DNA of 64,000 nt from Paraburkholderia sp. BL9I2N2 (GCF_004339745.1 NZ_SMGP01000001.1:2294001-2358000), one strand, 5' to 3'. Positions 18,265 through 27,511 are shown, counted from the stretch's first letter. The notes: generated by a model from the letters alone, not told the origin. Numbers and translations are program-made.

Positions 18265-19302
18265 TTAAGCCTTGACGGTAGTCAGCGCTTTCTTGACGAA
18301 GTCGTTGGTCCACGTCTTCGACAGATCGATCGGCTTGCCCTGCACGTTCGGGTCGAATGCCTGCAAGGTCTTCAGCGACGTCGCGGGGCCGTCCGCCGGC
18401 ATCAGGCCATCGGGCGACATCGCTTCCTTCACGTGCTGCCATGCGTCCAGATACACCGCGCGGTCGCCGAGCAGGTAGCCTTCCGGCACCGTGTTGATCA
18501 GTTCGCTGCCGGTCGCCGTTTGCAGCCACTTGAGCGCGCGCACCATCGCGTTGGTCAGCGCCTGAGTGGTATTCGGATTCTTCGTGATAAAGCTTTGCGA
18601 TGCGTACAGGCAGCCCGCCGGCATATCGCCACCGAAGACGCTGCGCGTGTCGGCAAGCGTACGCGTGTCCGACACCACGCGAATCTCGCCGGTGCGCTCG
18701 AGCTTGGTCATGACCGGGTCGAGATTGGCGATCGCGTCGATCTGCCCCGACTGCAACGCGGCGATCGCGCCGGCGCCCGCGCCCACGCCGATAAACGCGA
18801 CGTCTTTCGCGCTCAGCCCGGCTTTTGCCAGCACGAAGCTCGCCATGATCGAGGTCGACGAACCCGGCGCGGTCACGCCGATTTTCTTGCCCTTCAGATC
18901 GGCGATCGACTTGTAGTTCGGCATGGTCTTCTTCGACACCGCGAGCACGATCTGCGGCGCGCGTCCCTGCAGGACGAATTCGCGGAACATCTGCTTTTGC
19001 GCCTGCAGCAGCAAGGTATGCTCGAACGCGCCGGACACCACATCCGCGCTGCCGCCGACCGCCGCCTTCAACGCTTGCGAGCCGCCGGCGAAGTCGGAAA
19101 TTTCGACCTCTAGCCCTTCGTCCTTGAAGTAGTTGCGACGCTCGGCGATGGTGAGCGGCAAGTAGTAGAACAGGTTCTTGCCGCCGACGGCGATCGCCAC
19201 CTTGGTGGTTTCAGGTTTGCCCTGCGCGAAGGCGAGTGGCGTGGCGGCGAGCGTAGCGCCCGCGAGTGCGGCGGTGCCGGCGAGAAAACTTCTCCGTTGC
19301 AT
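18265..19302 (-). CDS. ABC transporter substrate-binding protein (NMT1/SsuA-like)
   Basis: Periplasmic binding protein of 345 residues. It has a signal peptide with a twin-arginine-like start (MQRRSFLAG) and an A-x-A type end (PLAFAQG). The mature part has family features such as LPLTIAERRNYFKDEGLEVEI and FAGGSQALKAAVGGSADVV, as in sulfonate, nitrate and thiamine-precursor binding proteins. First gene of the importer operon. The ligand cannot be read from sequence. The CoA transferase gene upstream on the same strand may or may not be related. Confidence 0.86.
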   Translation of the reverse strand: MQRRSFLAGTAALAGATLAATPLAFAQGKPETTKVAIAVGGKNLFYYLPLTIAERRNYFKDEGLEVEISDFAGGSQALKAAVGGSADVVSGAFEHTLLLQAQKQMFREFVLQGRAPQIVLAVSKKTMPNYKSIADLKGKKIGVTAPGSSTSIMASFVLAKAGLSAKDVAFIGVGAGAGAIAALQSGQIDAIANLDPVMTKLERTGEIRVVSDTRTLADTRSVFGGDMPAGCLYASQSFITKNPNTTQALTNAMVRALKWLQTATGSELINTVPEGYLLGDRAVYLDAWQHVKEAMSPDGLMPADGPATSLKTLQAFDPNVQGKPIDLSKTWTNDFVKKALTTVKA

Positions 19303-19376
19303 GGTCTCGAGTCTCCAAACTTTTGTTGTCCGGTTTTATCTTTTAGCACGGCGCTCGTGGGCGCCGCGTGTGCTGC

Positions 19377-20618
19377 TCAAACGATCTGTTGCGCGTGCAA
19401 CCTTGCAATGTGGTCTGCATCATAACCTAGCGATTGCAGGACTTCATCGGTATGTTCACCCAGTTCCGGGCCCAGCCAGCGCGTCTCGCCCGGCGTGGCG
19501 GAGAGCTTCGGCGTAACCGACGGCAGCGTGATTTCCTGACCGTCCTGCCACTTGAAACGCTGGATCATCTGACGCGCCATGAACTGCGGATCGGTGAACA
19601 TGTCCGCCACGCTGTAGATGCGGCCCACCGGCACGTCGGCGGCATTCAGCACCGCGAGGGCTTCGTCGATGGTGCGCGTGGCGAGCCACGCGGCGATCGC
19701 GCCGTCGATTTCCTGGGTGCGGGGCACGCGGCCGTCGTTGTGCGCGAGCGCCGGATCGTTCGCGAGATCCTCGCGCTCAATGGCGATCATCAGGCGCTTG
19801 AAGATCGGATCGCTATTGCCGCCGATCACGATGCTGCCGTCGCGGCACGGATACGTATTGGACGGCACGATCCCCGGCAGCGACGCGCCGGTGCGCTCGC
19901 GCACCATGCCGTAGACGCCGTACTCGGGCACCACGCTTTCCATCATGTTGAAGACGGCCTCGTACAGCGCGACGTCGACGACCTGCCCCTTGCCGCCGTT
20001 CACCTGCTTGTGATGCAGCGCCATCAGCGCGCCGATCACGCCGTGCAGCGCGGCGATCGAATCACCGATCGAAATGCCGATGCGCGGCGGCGGCAAATCC
20101 GGATAGCCGGTGATATGACGCAGGCCGCCCATCGATTCGGCAATCGCGCCAAAACCGGGCCGGTCGCGATACGGACCGGTCTGGCCGTAGCCGGACAGGC
20201 GCACCATCACGAGGCCGGGGTTGTCCGCAGAGAGCACGTCATAGCCGAGCCCGAGTTTTTCCAGCAAACCCGGCCGGAAATTTTCGACGACGATATCCGC
20301 TTCCTTCGCGAGGCGCCGCACGATCTCCTTGCCCTCTTCGGCCTTCAGATTGATCGTGACGGATTTCTTGTTGCGCGCCTGCACGGCCCACCAGAGCGAC
20401 GTGCCGCCGACTTCCGGATAGAGCTTGCGCCACTTGCGCAGCGGGTCGCCGCCCTTGGGATCTTCGATCTTGATGACGTCGGCGCCGAACTCGCCGAGAA
20501 AGCGCGCGGCGAACGGGCCGGCGATCAGCGTGCCGAGCTCCAGCACCTTGACGCCGGCGAGCGGGCCGATTTTATCCTGAGGCGCGGCGCTCGCGCCTGA
20601 TTCAGAGGTAGCGCTCAT
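19377..20618 (-). CDS. class III (CaiB/BaiF) CoA transferase
   Basis: CoA transferase of 413 residues. It has the N-terminal VLELGTLIAGPFAARFLGEFGADVIKIE block and KKSVTINLK, then the region around GISIGDSIAALHG that holds the catalytic Asp by analogy with formyl-CoA transferase. Members move CoA between carboxylic acids such as oxalate, succinate, carnitine or benzylsuccinate. Which pair is used here is unknown. An AAGGAG site precedes the ATG. It ends about 75 bases before the ABC binding-protein gene, so transcription could continue into it. Confidence 0.88.
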   Translation of the reverse strand: MSATSESGASAAPQDKIGPLAGVKVLELGTLIAGPFAARFLGEFGADVIKIEDPKGGDPLRKWRKLYPEVGGTSLWWAVQARNKKSVTINLKAEEGKEIVRRLAKEADIVVENFRPGLLEKLGLGYDVLSADNPGLVMVRLSGYGQTGPYRDRPGFGAIAESMGGLRHITGYPDLPPPRIGISIGDSIAALHGVIGALMALHHKQVNGGKGQVVDVALYEAVFNMMESVVPEYGVYGMVRERTGASLPGIVPSNTYPCRDGSIVIGGNSDPIFKRLMIAIEREDLANDPALAHNDGRVPRTQEIDGAIAAWLATRTIDEALAVLNAADVPVGRIYSVADMFTDPQFMARQMIQRFKWQDGQEITLPSVTPKLSATPGETRWLGPELGEHTDEVLQSLGYDADHIARLHAQQIV

Positions 20619-20632
20619 GTGTCTCCTTTGTC

Positions 20633-20666
20633 GGCAGGAGTTGGCGCTTTAGCGCCTACTCCTGCC
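20633..20666. repeat. near-perfect inverted repeat between recR and the CoA transferase gene
   Basis: A 9-bp arm (GGCAGGAGT, 20633-20641), one T-T mismatch and a 5-bp arm (GGCGC) around TTTA. No T run follows on either strand. It lies just upstream of the CoA transferase ribosome site and downstream of the recR stop, so it could be a processing or terminator-like element or a dispersed intergenic repeat. Confidence 0.7.
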
Positions 20667-20718
20667 CCATGCAAAGCCGTTCCGATCCTGACGCCCGTTG
20701 CCGTGCGGCGGGCGCCTT

Positions 20719-21315
20719 CTACATCGAGCGACGATCGAGCATGGCGCGGGCGATCGTGCCGGCGTCGACATACTCGAGTTCGCCGCCCACCGGCACGCCG
20801 CGCGCGAGGCGCGTAACGGCGAGGCCGCGCGCCTTGAGCGTCTGCCCGAGGTAATGCGCGGTCGCCTCGCCTTCGTTGGTGAAATTGGTGGCGAGCACGA
20901 CTTCCTTGACGACGCCATCCAACGCGCGTCTGACCAGCCGGTCGAAATGAATCTCCTTCGGACCGATGCCGTCGAGCGGACTCAGGCGCCCCATCAAGAC
21001 GAAATAGAGGCCGCGATAGGTCATGGTCTGCTCGAGCATGATCTGGTCGGCGGGCGTCTCGACGACGCACAGCAAGGTGGGATCGCGCTCTTCATCGAGG
21101 CAGACCTCGCAGATCTGCGCTTCGGTAAAGGTGTTGCACTTCTCGCAGTGCTGCAGATGCTCGGTGGCGAACAGCAGCGAGCGGCCGAGTTTTTCGGCGC
21201 CGTCACGGTCGTGCTGCATCAGGTGGTACGCCATGCGTTGCGCGGACTTCGGCCCGACACCGGGCAGCGCGCGCAGCGCTTCGACGAGCGCCGACAAGGC
21301 GGAAGGTTGTTTCAT
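20719..21315 (-). CDS. recR: recombination mediator RecR
   Basis: Works with RecF and RecO to load RecA on gapped DNA. The 198-residue protein has the helix-hairpin-helix start ([20 protein letters not shown]), the zinc finger [16 protein letters not shown] and a TOPRIM domain ([16 protein letters not shown]). Length matches E. coli RecR (201). The dnaX-ybaB-recR order is a widespread bacterial arrangement and is preserved here. Confidence 0.95.
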   Translation of the reverse strand: MKQPSALSALVEALRALPGVGPKSAQRMAYHLMQHDRDGAEKLGRSLLFATEHLQHCEKCNTFTEAQICEVCLDEERDPTLLCVVETPADQIMLEQTMTYRGLYFVLMGRLSPLDGIGPKEIHFDRLVRRALDGVVKEVVLATNFTNEGEATAHYLGQTLKARGLAVTRLARGVPVGGELEYVDAGTIARAMLDRRSM

Positions 21316-21580
21316 GCGGATCGGCGTCGAAGTGGGTAGTGCCCGGCTATCCGGGTGGCGATGCGGTTGATTCGATCGGTTTACATCATTCCGGCGACGG
21401 CCCGGTTAAGCGCGCGCGATGCGCACTTCAGCCGAGCCACGGCCGGTCGGGTCCAGCCGGAACACGCGCGCAGCGAGTGCCGCACAGACGGCACATGCAG
21501 CGTGCGCAATTCGCGCGTTCCGTTCACGCCGCGGCGACAGCAGCTACGGCGCGTGACCCGCCGCCTTGCGGCGGCCTGGT

Positions 21581-21907
21581 TCAGAACGGCAGCTTGAAGC
21601 CCGGCGGCAGCGGCAGCCCCGAGGTCATGCCGCCCATCTTTTCCTGGGCGGTGGCTTCGGCCTTGCGCACGGCGTCGTTGAACGCAGCGGCGACGAGGTC
21701 TTCCAGCATGTCCTTGTCGTCGGCGAGCAGGCTCGGGTCGATCGATACGCGCCGCACGTCGTTCTTGCAGGTCATCGTCACCTTCACGAGACCGGCGCCC
21801 GACTGCCCCTCGACTTCGATCAGCGCGAGTTGCTCCTGCATCTTCTTCATGTTTTCCTGCATCTGCTGGGCTTGCTTCATCAGCCCGGCGAGTTGGCCTT
21901 TCATCAT
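21581..21907 (-). CDS. ybaB: YbaB/EbfC nucleoid-associated protein
   Basis: Small DNA-binding protein of 108 residues. It has the family's coiled segment ([27 protein letters not shown] shortened: [16 protein letters not shown]) and the conserved [14 protein letters not shown] strand. ATGs occur at 21913, 21907 and 21904; 21907 is best spaced from the AAGGAG site. It lies between dnaX and recR. Confidence 0.92.
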   Translation of the reverse strand: MMKGQLAGLMKQAQQMQENMKKMQEQLALIEVEGQSGAGLVKVTMTCKNDVRRVSIDPSLLADDKDMLEDLVAAAFNDAVRKAEATAQEKMGGMTSGLPLPPGFKLPF

Positions 21908-21974
21908 GGACATGCTCCTTCTTGATAGCGTGAAATTCGGAAATCGGGCGCGCTATGGTGCATCGCGCGGCGAA

Positions 21975-24680
21975 TCAGTGGACCGACGGCGCGCCGTTCG
22001 AACCGGCGTCCGGAGTAATCGGGCGGATCGAGCCTGGCACGATGCTCGCGCCGAACTCGCGGATCAGCGACTGCACGAACGGATCGGCGCCGATCTCGCG
22101 CTCCGCCTCCTGCTGACGCTGCGCGCGCAGGGCGGCGTCGTGCGCGGCGGCCGTGCGGCGCGCCGGACCGACTTCGACCAGCACCTCGACCGTCTGGCCG
22201 AGCTTGTCGGCGAGCGCCGTTTTCAGTTTAGCGACCTGCGAGGTTTCCGCGTACTGCGGAACAGGCACGTTCAATTTGAGCGTGTTGCCTTCGAGCGCCA
22301 TCAGTTCGCTGTTGAATGCGAGCTGATATGAGATGCCCTTGAGCGGCAGGTCGACGGCGAGCGCCGGCCAGTCGCCTTTGAAACCCAGCGGATCGAGCGG
22401 CACGGCGGGCGGCAGCGGACGTTGATCGACCACCGGCGCGGGTGTGGCCGCTGGCGTCGCGCTTACGCGGACATCGTCAGGGCCGCTGTCGAACACGGGC
22501 ATGTAGCTGTCGTCCGGCAGGCCGTAGTAGCCTTCGTCCGCGGCGGTGAGCGGCATGTATTCGTCGGGCGGCATGTCGTCCCACGGCGGCACCGACGAGC
22601 CGCTTTGCTCGGCGCCGTTACGCTGCGCGGGCGCTGACTGCGCTGACCCTGCGGCGCGAGCGGCCGGCGCTGCTGGTGCGGCATCCTGCTGCGGTGCGCG
22701 GCGCGCGGCGCCCGGCGTCGGCACGGGAACAACGACGCGCGGCGCGGCCGGTTTCGGCGTAGCCGGCGCGGCGGGCTTCGCGGCCGCTGCCGCGGTTGCG
22801 CGGCCACGGTCCGAGGACACTTTCAAACCGGCGCTGCGCAAGACGTCGAGTGCGGCGCTCGCGCCGCCTGCGCGACGCGGCGCGCTATCGGCTGCGGGTG
22901 ACGGCTCTTGAGACGGTGCTGCTGCGGCCTGCTCGGTGCGCGCGAACGCGGCGGCTGCGGGTGCGCTTAGCGAAGACGCGGGCGCTGAGTCGTCGAGGGA
23001 TGCGGCTGCGGGGGCTTCAGTTGTGGCCGAGCCATCAACGCCAGCGGTTACGGAAGCTTCGTTCACCGCCGAGTCGGCGGGCGCGTCATCCCACGGCGCC
23101 AAGGCGGCGGCCGCAGGGGCTGCAGACGACACTGGCGACGCAGGTGTCGCGACGGCATCGTCCACCGCCTGCAACGGCGCTGAATTCACCTCATGAACAA
23201 CTGGCGCCGACTCGGCGGTGATTGCCGGCTGCGCATCAAGCGATTGTTCGGCTGCTACGCCTTGAGCAGAATCCGGCGGCGTAGCTTGCATGCTGTTATC
23301 AGCAGGCCGCACTTCAATCGAGCTATTGGTTTGCTGCGCAGGCTGAACCGATGCGCCAACCGCAGCTCCCTTATCTACCGCCGCAACATTGCCAGTCTGC
23401 GTTTCGCGGACCGGCGCAGTGGCGTCCACGCGCGCTCCACGCGAACTCCCCAACACAGCGCTCGCACCCGCGATCGCCGGCGCTGCCGACGCGCCCTGGT
23501 GCGCGGCCACAGCCGGCGCACCCGCGCGTTTCGCCCCACTCGCCCCCGCCTGACCAGGCGCACGGCCCGAACCCACTGCGCCACCACCGCCCGTCGGCGC
23601 CGGTTCGAACGCGAGCATGCGCAGCAGCGTCATGGTGAAGCCGGCGTATTCGTCCGGCGCGAGACCCAGTTCGCTTCGGCCGATCGTCGCGATCTGATAG
23701 AACAATTGCACCTGCTCGGCGCTCAGCGCTTCAGCGAAGCGGCGCAGGTCGGCCGCCTCGGGCCACTCGTCCAGCACCGACGACGGCGCAAATTGCGCCC
23801 ACGCGATCCGATGCAGCAAACTCGCCAGATCCTGCAGCGCCGTCGAAAACGACAGGCTGCGCAACGCCATCTCGTCGGCGACCGACAGCACCGCGGCGCC
23901 GTCGCCGTCCGCGAGCGCGTCGAGCAGACGAATCAGGTAGCTCTGGTCGAGCGCGCCGAGCATGCCGCGCACGGCTTCTTCATTGACCTGATTGGCCGAA
24001 TAGGCGATTGCCTGATCGGTCAGCGAGAGCGCGTCGCGCATCGAACCGTCGGCCGCGCGCGCGAGCAGGCGCAGCGCCTGGGCGTCGTACGGCACTTTCT
24101 CTTCGCCGAGAATGTGCTCGAGATGCGAGACGATATGGCCGGCGGGCATCTGCTTCAGATTGAACTGGAGACAGCGCGACAGCACCGTGACCGGAATCTT
24201 TTGCGGATCCGTAGTCGCGAGAATGAACTTGACGTGCGAAGGCGGCTCTTCCAGCGTCTTCAACATGGCGTTGAAGGCGTGGTTGGTCAGCATGTGCACT
24301 TCGTCGATCATGTAGACCTTGAAGCGGGCATCCACCGGCGCGTAGACGGCGCGCTCCAGCAGTGCCGCCATTTCGTCGACGCCGCGATTACTCGCCGCGT
24401 CCATCTCCACATAGTCGATAAAGCGCCCTTCGTCGATCTCGCGGCACGCGCGGCACACGCCGCACGGCGTGGAGGTCACGCCGGTTTCACAATTCAGCGC
24501 CTTGGCGAAGATGCGCGACAGCGTGGTTTTGCCGACGCCGCGTGTGCCGGTAAACAGATAGGCATGGTGCAGACGGCCGCCGTCGAGCGCGTGCGTGAGC
24601 GCGCGCACCACGTGCTCCTGTCCGACGAGCGAAGCGAAATCCTTCGGCCGCCATTTGCGTGCGAGAACTTGATAGGTCAT
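21975..24680 (-). CDS. dnaX: DNA polymerase III subunits gamma/tau
   Basis: Clamp-loader ATPase and replisome organiser. The AAA+ domain has Walker A GTRGVGKT (45-52), zinc-binding cysteines at 64, 73, 76 and 79 (CGVCRAC), and Walker B with DEVH (126-129). The 901-residue protein is much longer than E. coli tau (643). An Ala/Pro/Ser-rich linker of over 300 residues joins the clamp-loader part (about 1-370) to the C-terminal tau domains (about 760-901), which contact DnaB and alpha. I did not identify a programmed frameshift signal for gamma. ffs lies just upstream on the same strand. Confidence 0.94.
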   Translation of the reverse strand: MTYQVLARKWRPKDFASLVGQEHVVRALTHALDGGRLHHAYLFTGTRGVGKTTLSRIFAKALNCETGVTSTPCGVCRACREIDEGRFIDYVEMDAASNRGVDEMAALLERAVYAPVDARFKVYMIDEVHMLTNHAFNAMLKTLEEPPSHVKFILATTDPQKIPVTVLSRCLQFNLKQMPAGHIVSHLEHILGEEKVPYDAQALRLLARAADGSMRDALSLTDQAIAYSANQVNEEAVRGMLGALDQSYLIRLLDALADGDGAAVLSVADEMALRSLSFSTALQDLASLLHRIAWAQFAPSSVLDEWPEAADLRRFAEALSAEQVQLFYQIATIGRSELGLAPDEYAGFTMTLLRMLAFEPAPTGGGGAVGSGRAPGQAGASGAKRAGAPAVAAHQGASAAPAIAGASAVLGSSRGARVDATAPVRETQTGNVAAVDKGAAVGASVQPAQQTNSSIEVRPADNSMQATPPDSAQGVAAEQSLDAQPAITAESAPVVHEVNSAPLQAVDDAVATPASPVSSAAPAAAALAPWDDAPADSAVNEASVTAGVDGSATTEAPAAASLDDSAPASSLSAPAAAAFARTEQAAAAPSQEPSPAADSAPRRAGGASAALDVLRSAGLKVSSDRGRATAAAAAKPAAPATPKPAAPRVVVPVPTPGAARRAPQQDAAPAAPAARAAGSAQSAPAQRNGAEQSGSSVPPWDDMPPDEYMPLTAADEGYYGLPDDSYMPVFDSGPDDVRVSATPAATPAPVVDQRPLPPAVPLDPLGFKGDWPALAVDLPLKGISYQLAFNSELMALEGNTLKLNVPVPQYAETSQVAKLKTALADKLGQTVEVLVEVGPARRTAAAHDAALRAQRQQEAEREIGADPFVQSLIREFGASIVPGSIRPITPDAGSNGAPSVH

Positions 24681-24911
24681 CCGGAAATTGTATCAGTAAC
24701 GATGCCGCGCAAAACCGATTCGCGACGGCGCGCGAACGCTTCGCGCCACTTCATTGAAACTGCCTAACGGACCGATAGAAAAAAATAGATAAGGCGCGCG
24801 AAAACACGATAAGGCACGGTTGCATGCCGCTGCACTCAGGGTAAAACAGGAGATGGAAAGCGTTCGCGGAAGAACCCGCGGAGAACAACTAGAGAAAACA
24901 GAAAAAGGAAG

Positions 24912-25011
24912 GTGACGAGCCCGACCCTCGGCACTGGTGGAAAACGGCTGTGGCTGCTTCGTTCCCGACCTGACCAGGTTGACCATCCCTCCATGCGAGG
25001 AGGCCCGTCAC
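24912..25011 (-). ncRNA. ffs: signal recognition particle 4.5S RNA
   Basis: On the minus strand the segment contains the conserved SRP core GGTCAGGTCGGGAACGAAGC followed by AGCC, matching E. coli 4.5S RNA at the Ffh-binding helix 8. The ends pair (GTGAC with GTCAC), giving an RNA of about 100 nt, the small bacterial SRP type. It lies upstream of dnaX. Exact ends are inferred from the terminal pairing. Confidence 0.93.
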
Positions 25012-25016
25012 GAAAC

Positions 25017-25025
25017 ATTCTATCA
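25017..25025 (-). promoter_or_regulatory. extended -10 promoter of ffs
   Basis: Minus strand TGATAGAAT: a TG motif one base before TAGAAT (25022-25017). A start about seven bases on falls at the predicted 5' end of the 4.5S RNA (25011). The -35 is weak, as expected for an extended -10 promoter. Confidence 0.55.
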
Positions 25026-25453
25026 CCGCTTGGGCCGCCGTGCGACTGTTAATACGAGCAAAGCGTCAACGGCGCGCCGAATCGCGCCCTTCACACCATA
25101 TAGACGAATGCCGCGACCAACCCGTGCGGATGCCACTTGAGTTTGGCCGTCGAGCCTCCAGATAGGTGGCGTCATGGTTGATGAAACACGGTGGCACTTC
25201 ATCGGCAGCCGTTGGCCCCACTGCCTCTGATGGGTACTATCGCCCCCGGCAACGCATAGCGAATTAAGCTAAACTGCCGTACGGATGACCCGCAAGCGCG
25301 AGCTCTCCGCATATTCCGAAACGGGCTTTCACCTTTTCCGGCGTGTGTCGGCAAGGCTCCGATTGCGGCAAAGCGAACGGAAGTTTCCTTAGGTTTTGAC
25401 GTATCGTGGCGAGCAATTCAGGCGGGCCTCGAACCGATAGAGGTATTCATACA
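25026..25453. other. ffs-trxA intergenic region
   Basis: About 430 bases between the divergent ffs and trxA. No convincing ORF. A TAAACT hexamer (25270-25275) could be a trxA -10 element but lacks a matching -35. Nothing else is identifiable. Confidence 0.35.
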
Positions 25454-25780
25454 ATGAGCGAACAAATCAAGCATATTAGCGACGCATCGTTCGAACAGGA
25501 CGTCGTTAAATCCGATAAACCCGTGCTGCTCGATTTCTGGGCTGAATGGTGCGGTCCGTGCAAGATGATCGCGCCGATCCTCGACGAAGTCGCGAAGGAT
25601 TACGCCGATCGCCTGCAAATCGCCAAGATCAACGTCGACGAACATCAATCGACGCCGGTCAAGTTCGGCGTGCGCGGCATCCCCACGCTGATCCTGTTCA
25701 AGAACGGCGCTGTCGCCGCGCAGAAGGTCGGCGCGTTGTCGAAGTCGCAACTCACCGCGTTCCTCGACGGCAACCTGTAA
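25454..25780 (+). CDS. trxA: thioredoxin 1
   Basis: General cytoplasmic disulfide reductase. The 108-residue protein has the active site WCGPC (Cys33, Cys36) after DFWAEW, plus the cis-Pro loop GIPTL. Length equals E. coli TrxA. The ATG at 25454 is chosen over the ORF start at 25406 because it gives the standard N-terminus and follows a GAGGT site. It lies upstream of rho, the same order as trxA-rho in E. coli. Confidence 0.96.
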   Translation: MSEQIKHISDASFEQDVVKSDKPVLLDFWAEWCGPCKMIAPILDEVAKDYADRLQIAKINVDEHQSTPVKFGVRGIPTLILFKNGAVAAQKVGALSKSQLTAFLDGNL

Positions 25781-25832
25781 AAGCGGTCGCAACGGCGCGC
25801 TCCGAGCCTTCCGAGGCCCGCGGGCGCGTTGT

Positions 25833-25866
25833 GTTGAGCGTGTTGTCAGCCGGCAACACGCTCAAC
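25833..25866. repeat. perfect 13-bp stem hairpin between trxA and rho
   Basis: GTTGAGCGTGTTG (25833-25845) and its exact reverse complement (25854-25866) around an 8-base loop. No T run follows on the plus strand. It lies just after trxA and upstream of the rho promoter, so it may end or stabilise the trxA transcript. Confidence 0.75.
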
Positions 25867-25912
25867 AAGAAAGATGCCATGCCGTCGCACTGACGGAAAC
25901 TGGCGTGTGCTA

Positions 25913-25921
25913 TGCTAGAAT
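25913..25921 (+). promoter_or_regulatory. extended -10 promoter of rho
   Basis: TGCTAGAAT: TG, one base, then TAGAAT (25916-25921). Transcription would start near 25928, giving a leader of about 90 bases with two small hairpins before the rho ATG. Confidence 0.5.
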
Positions 25922-26018
25922 CCGCAAAACGTCGAAAAGACGTGTAAGTCCTTGAGCGGTTCCGCTCACTCTCCTCCCAGATTTCATTTCGTCGCACCTT
26001 CTCCTGCGGGTTCTCCGT

Positions 26019-27287
26019 ATGCATTTATCCGAGCTTAAGACTCTGCACGTGTCCGAATTGATCGAGATGGCCAATGGCCTCGAGATCGAAAGTGCGAACC
26101 GCCTGCGCAAGCAGGAATTGATGTTTGCCATTCTAAAAAAACGAGCCAAAACGGGCGACACGATCTTCGGCGACGGCACGCTTGAAGTGCTGCCGGACGG
26201 CTTCGGCTTCCTGCGCTCGCCGGAAACCTCGTACCTCGCCAGCACGGATGATATTTACATCAGCCCGTCGCAAATCCGCCGCTTCAACCTGCATACGGGC
26301 GACACGATCGAAGGCGAAGTGCGCACGCCGAAGGACGGCGAACGCTATTTCGCGCTGGTGAAGGTGGACAAGGTCAACGGCCAGCCGCCGGAAGCCTCGA
26401 AGCACAAGATCATGTTCGAAAACCTGACGCCGCTGCACCCGAACAAGGTGCTGCTGCTCGAACGTGAAATGCGTGGCGAAGAAAACGTCACGGGCCGCAT
26501 CATCGATATGATCGCGCCGATCGGCAAAGGGCAGCGCGGCCTGCTGGTGGCGTCGCCGAAGTCCGGCAAGACCGTGATGCTTCAGCACATCGCTCACGCG
26601 ATCAAGCAGAACCATCCGGATGTCGTGCTGTTCGTGCTGCTGATCGACGAACGCCCGGAAGAAGTGACCGAAATGCAGCGTTCGGTGGCGGGCGAAGTGA
26701 TCGCCTCCACGTTCGACGAACCGGCCGCGCGTCACGTGCAAGTCGCCGAAATGGTGATCGAGAAGGCCAAGCGCCTCGTCGAAATGAAGAACGACGTGGT
26801 GATTCTGCTCGACTCGATCACGCGTCTCGCGCGTGCGTACAACACCGTCGTGCCGGCCTCGGGCAAGGTGCTGACGGGTGGTGTCGACGCCAACGCGCTA
26901 CAACGTCCGAAGCGCTTCTTCGGCGCGGCGCGCAATATCGAGGAAGGCGGCTCGCTGACTATCATCGGCACGGCGCTGATCGAAACCGGCAGCCGCATGG
27001 ACGACGTGATCTACGAAGAATTCAAGGGCACCGGCAACATGGAAGTGCACCTCGAGCGCCGTCTTGCTGAAAAGCGCGTCTACCCGTCGATCAACCTGAA
27101 CAAGTCCGGCACGCGCCGCGAAGAACTGCTGATCAAGCCCGAAGTGCTGCAAAAGATCTGGGTGCTGCGCAAGTTCATTCACGACATGGACGAAGTCGAG
27201 TCGATGGAATTCCTGCTCGACAAGATCCGTCAGACGAAGAGCAACTCCGAGTTCTTCGACATGATGCGTCGTGGCGGTGGCAGCTAA
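26019..27287 (+). CDS. rho: transcription termination factor Rho
   Basis: Hexameric RNA-dependent ATPase that ends transcription. The 422-residue protein has the Rho N-terminal helical domain, the cold-shock RNA-binding domain ([16 protein letters not shown]), Walker A SPKSGKT (179-185), Walker [17 protein letters not shown] and the R-loop region. Length is close to E. coli Rho (419). A structured leader with its own promoter lies between it and trxA, and autoregulation is known for E. coli rho. It ends in a strong intrinsic terminator. Confidence 0.97.
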   Translation: MHLSELKTLHVSELIEMANGLEIESANRLRKQELMFAILKKRAKTGDTIFGDGTLEVLPDGFGFLRSPETSYLASTDDIYISPSQIRRFNLHTGDTIEGEVRTPKDGERYFALVKVDKVNGQPPEASKHKIMFENLTPLHPNKVLLLEREMRGEENVTGRIIDMIAPIGKGQRGLLVASPKSGKTVMLQHIAHAIKQNHPDVVLFVLLIDERPEEVTEMQRSVAGEVIASTFDEPAARHVQVAEMVIEKAKRLVEMKNDVVILLDSITRLARAYNTVVPASGKVLTGGVDANALQRPKRFFGAARNIEEGGSLTIIGTALIETGSRMDDVIYEEFKGTGNMEVHLERRLAEKRVYPSINLNKSGTRREELLIKPEVLQKIWVLRKFIHDMDEVESMEFLLDKIRQTKSNSEFFDMMRRGGGS

Positions 27288-27336
27288 GGCCTTGGGCCGA
27301 TATTGCCGCACTAGCCGTTTCATCCGCATCGCATAG

Positions 27337-27370
27337 AAAAGCCGCTCGTCGCAAACGAGCGGTTTTTTTT
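27337..27370 (+). terminator. intrinsic terminator of rho
   Basis: Stem CCGCTCG (27342-27348) with CGAGCGG (27356-27362), extended by flanking A/T pairing and followed by eight T. Confidence 0.87.
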
Positions 27371-27446
27371 CGTCCGTCTTTTTTGTCGTCTCCGCGTCGC
27401 GCGCAAACCACGTCAGCTTCCCAACGTCGATGTCGTTTAGCGCAGC

Positions 27447-27480
27447 AACGTGTACGTGAACGTACACGTTGAAGTACAAT
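27447..27480 (+). promoter_or_regulatory. palindromic operator and -10 of the MerR-MFS unit
   Basis: Perfect 11-bp arms (AACGTGTACGT at 27447-27457 and its complement at 27460-27470) separated by GA, ending four bases before a TACAAT -10 hexamer (27475-27480). The arms cover where the -35 would be, as for an autoregulated MerR-type promoter. The core ACGT-two bases-ACGT is similar to operators I recall for LiuR-type regulators; that link is tentative. Confidence 0.6.
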
Positions 27481-27511
27481 GCAACCAGTCCGTCATATCT
27501 GTCACACGCCT

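Noticed and set aside
23193..24767. A 524-codon open frame antisense to dnaX
   Set aside because: Arg/His/Gln-rich shadow of the dnaX coding strand.
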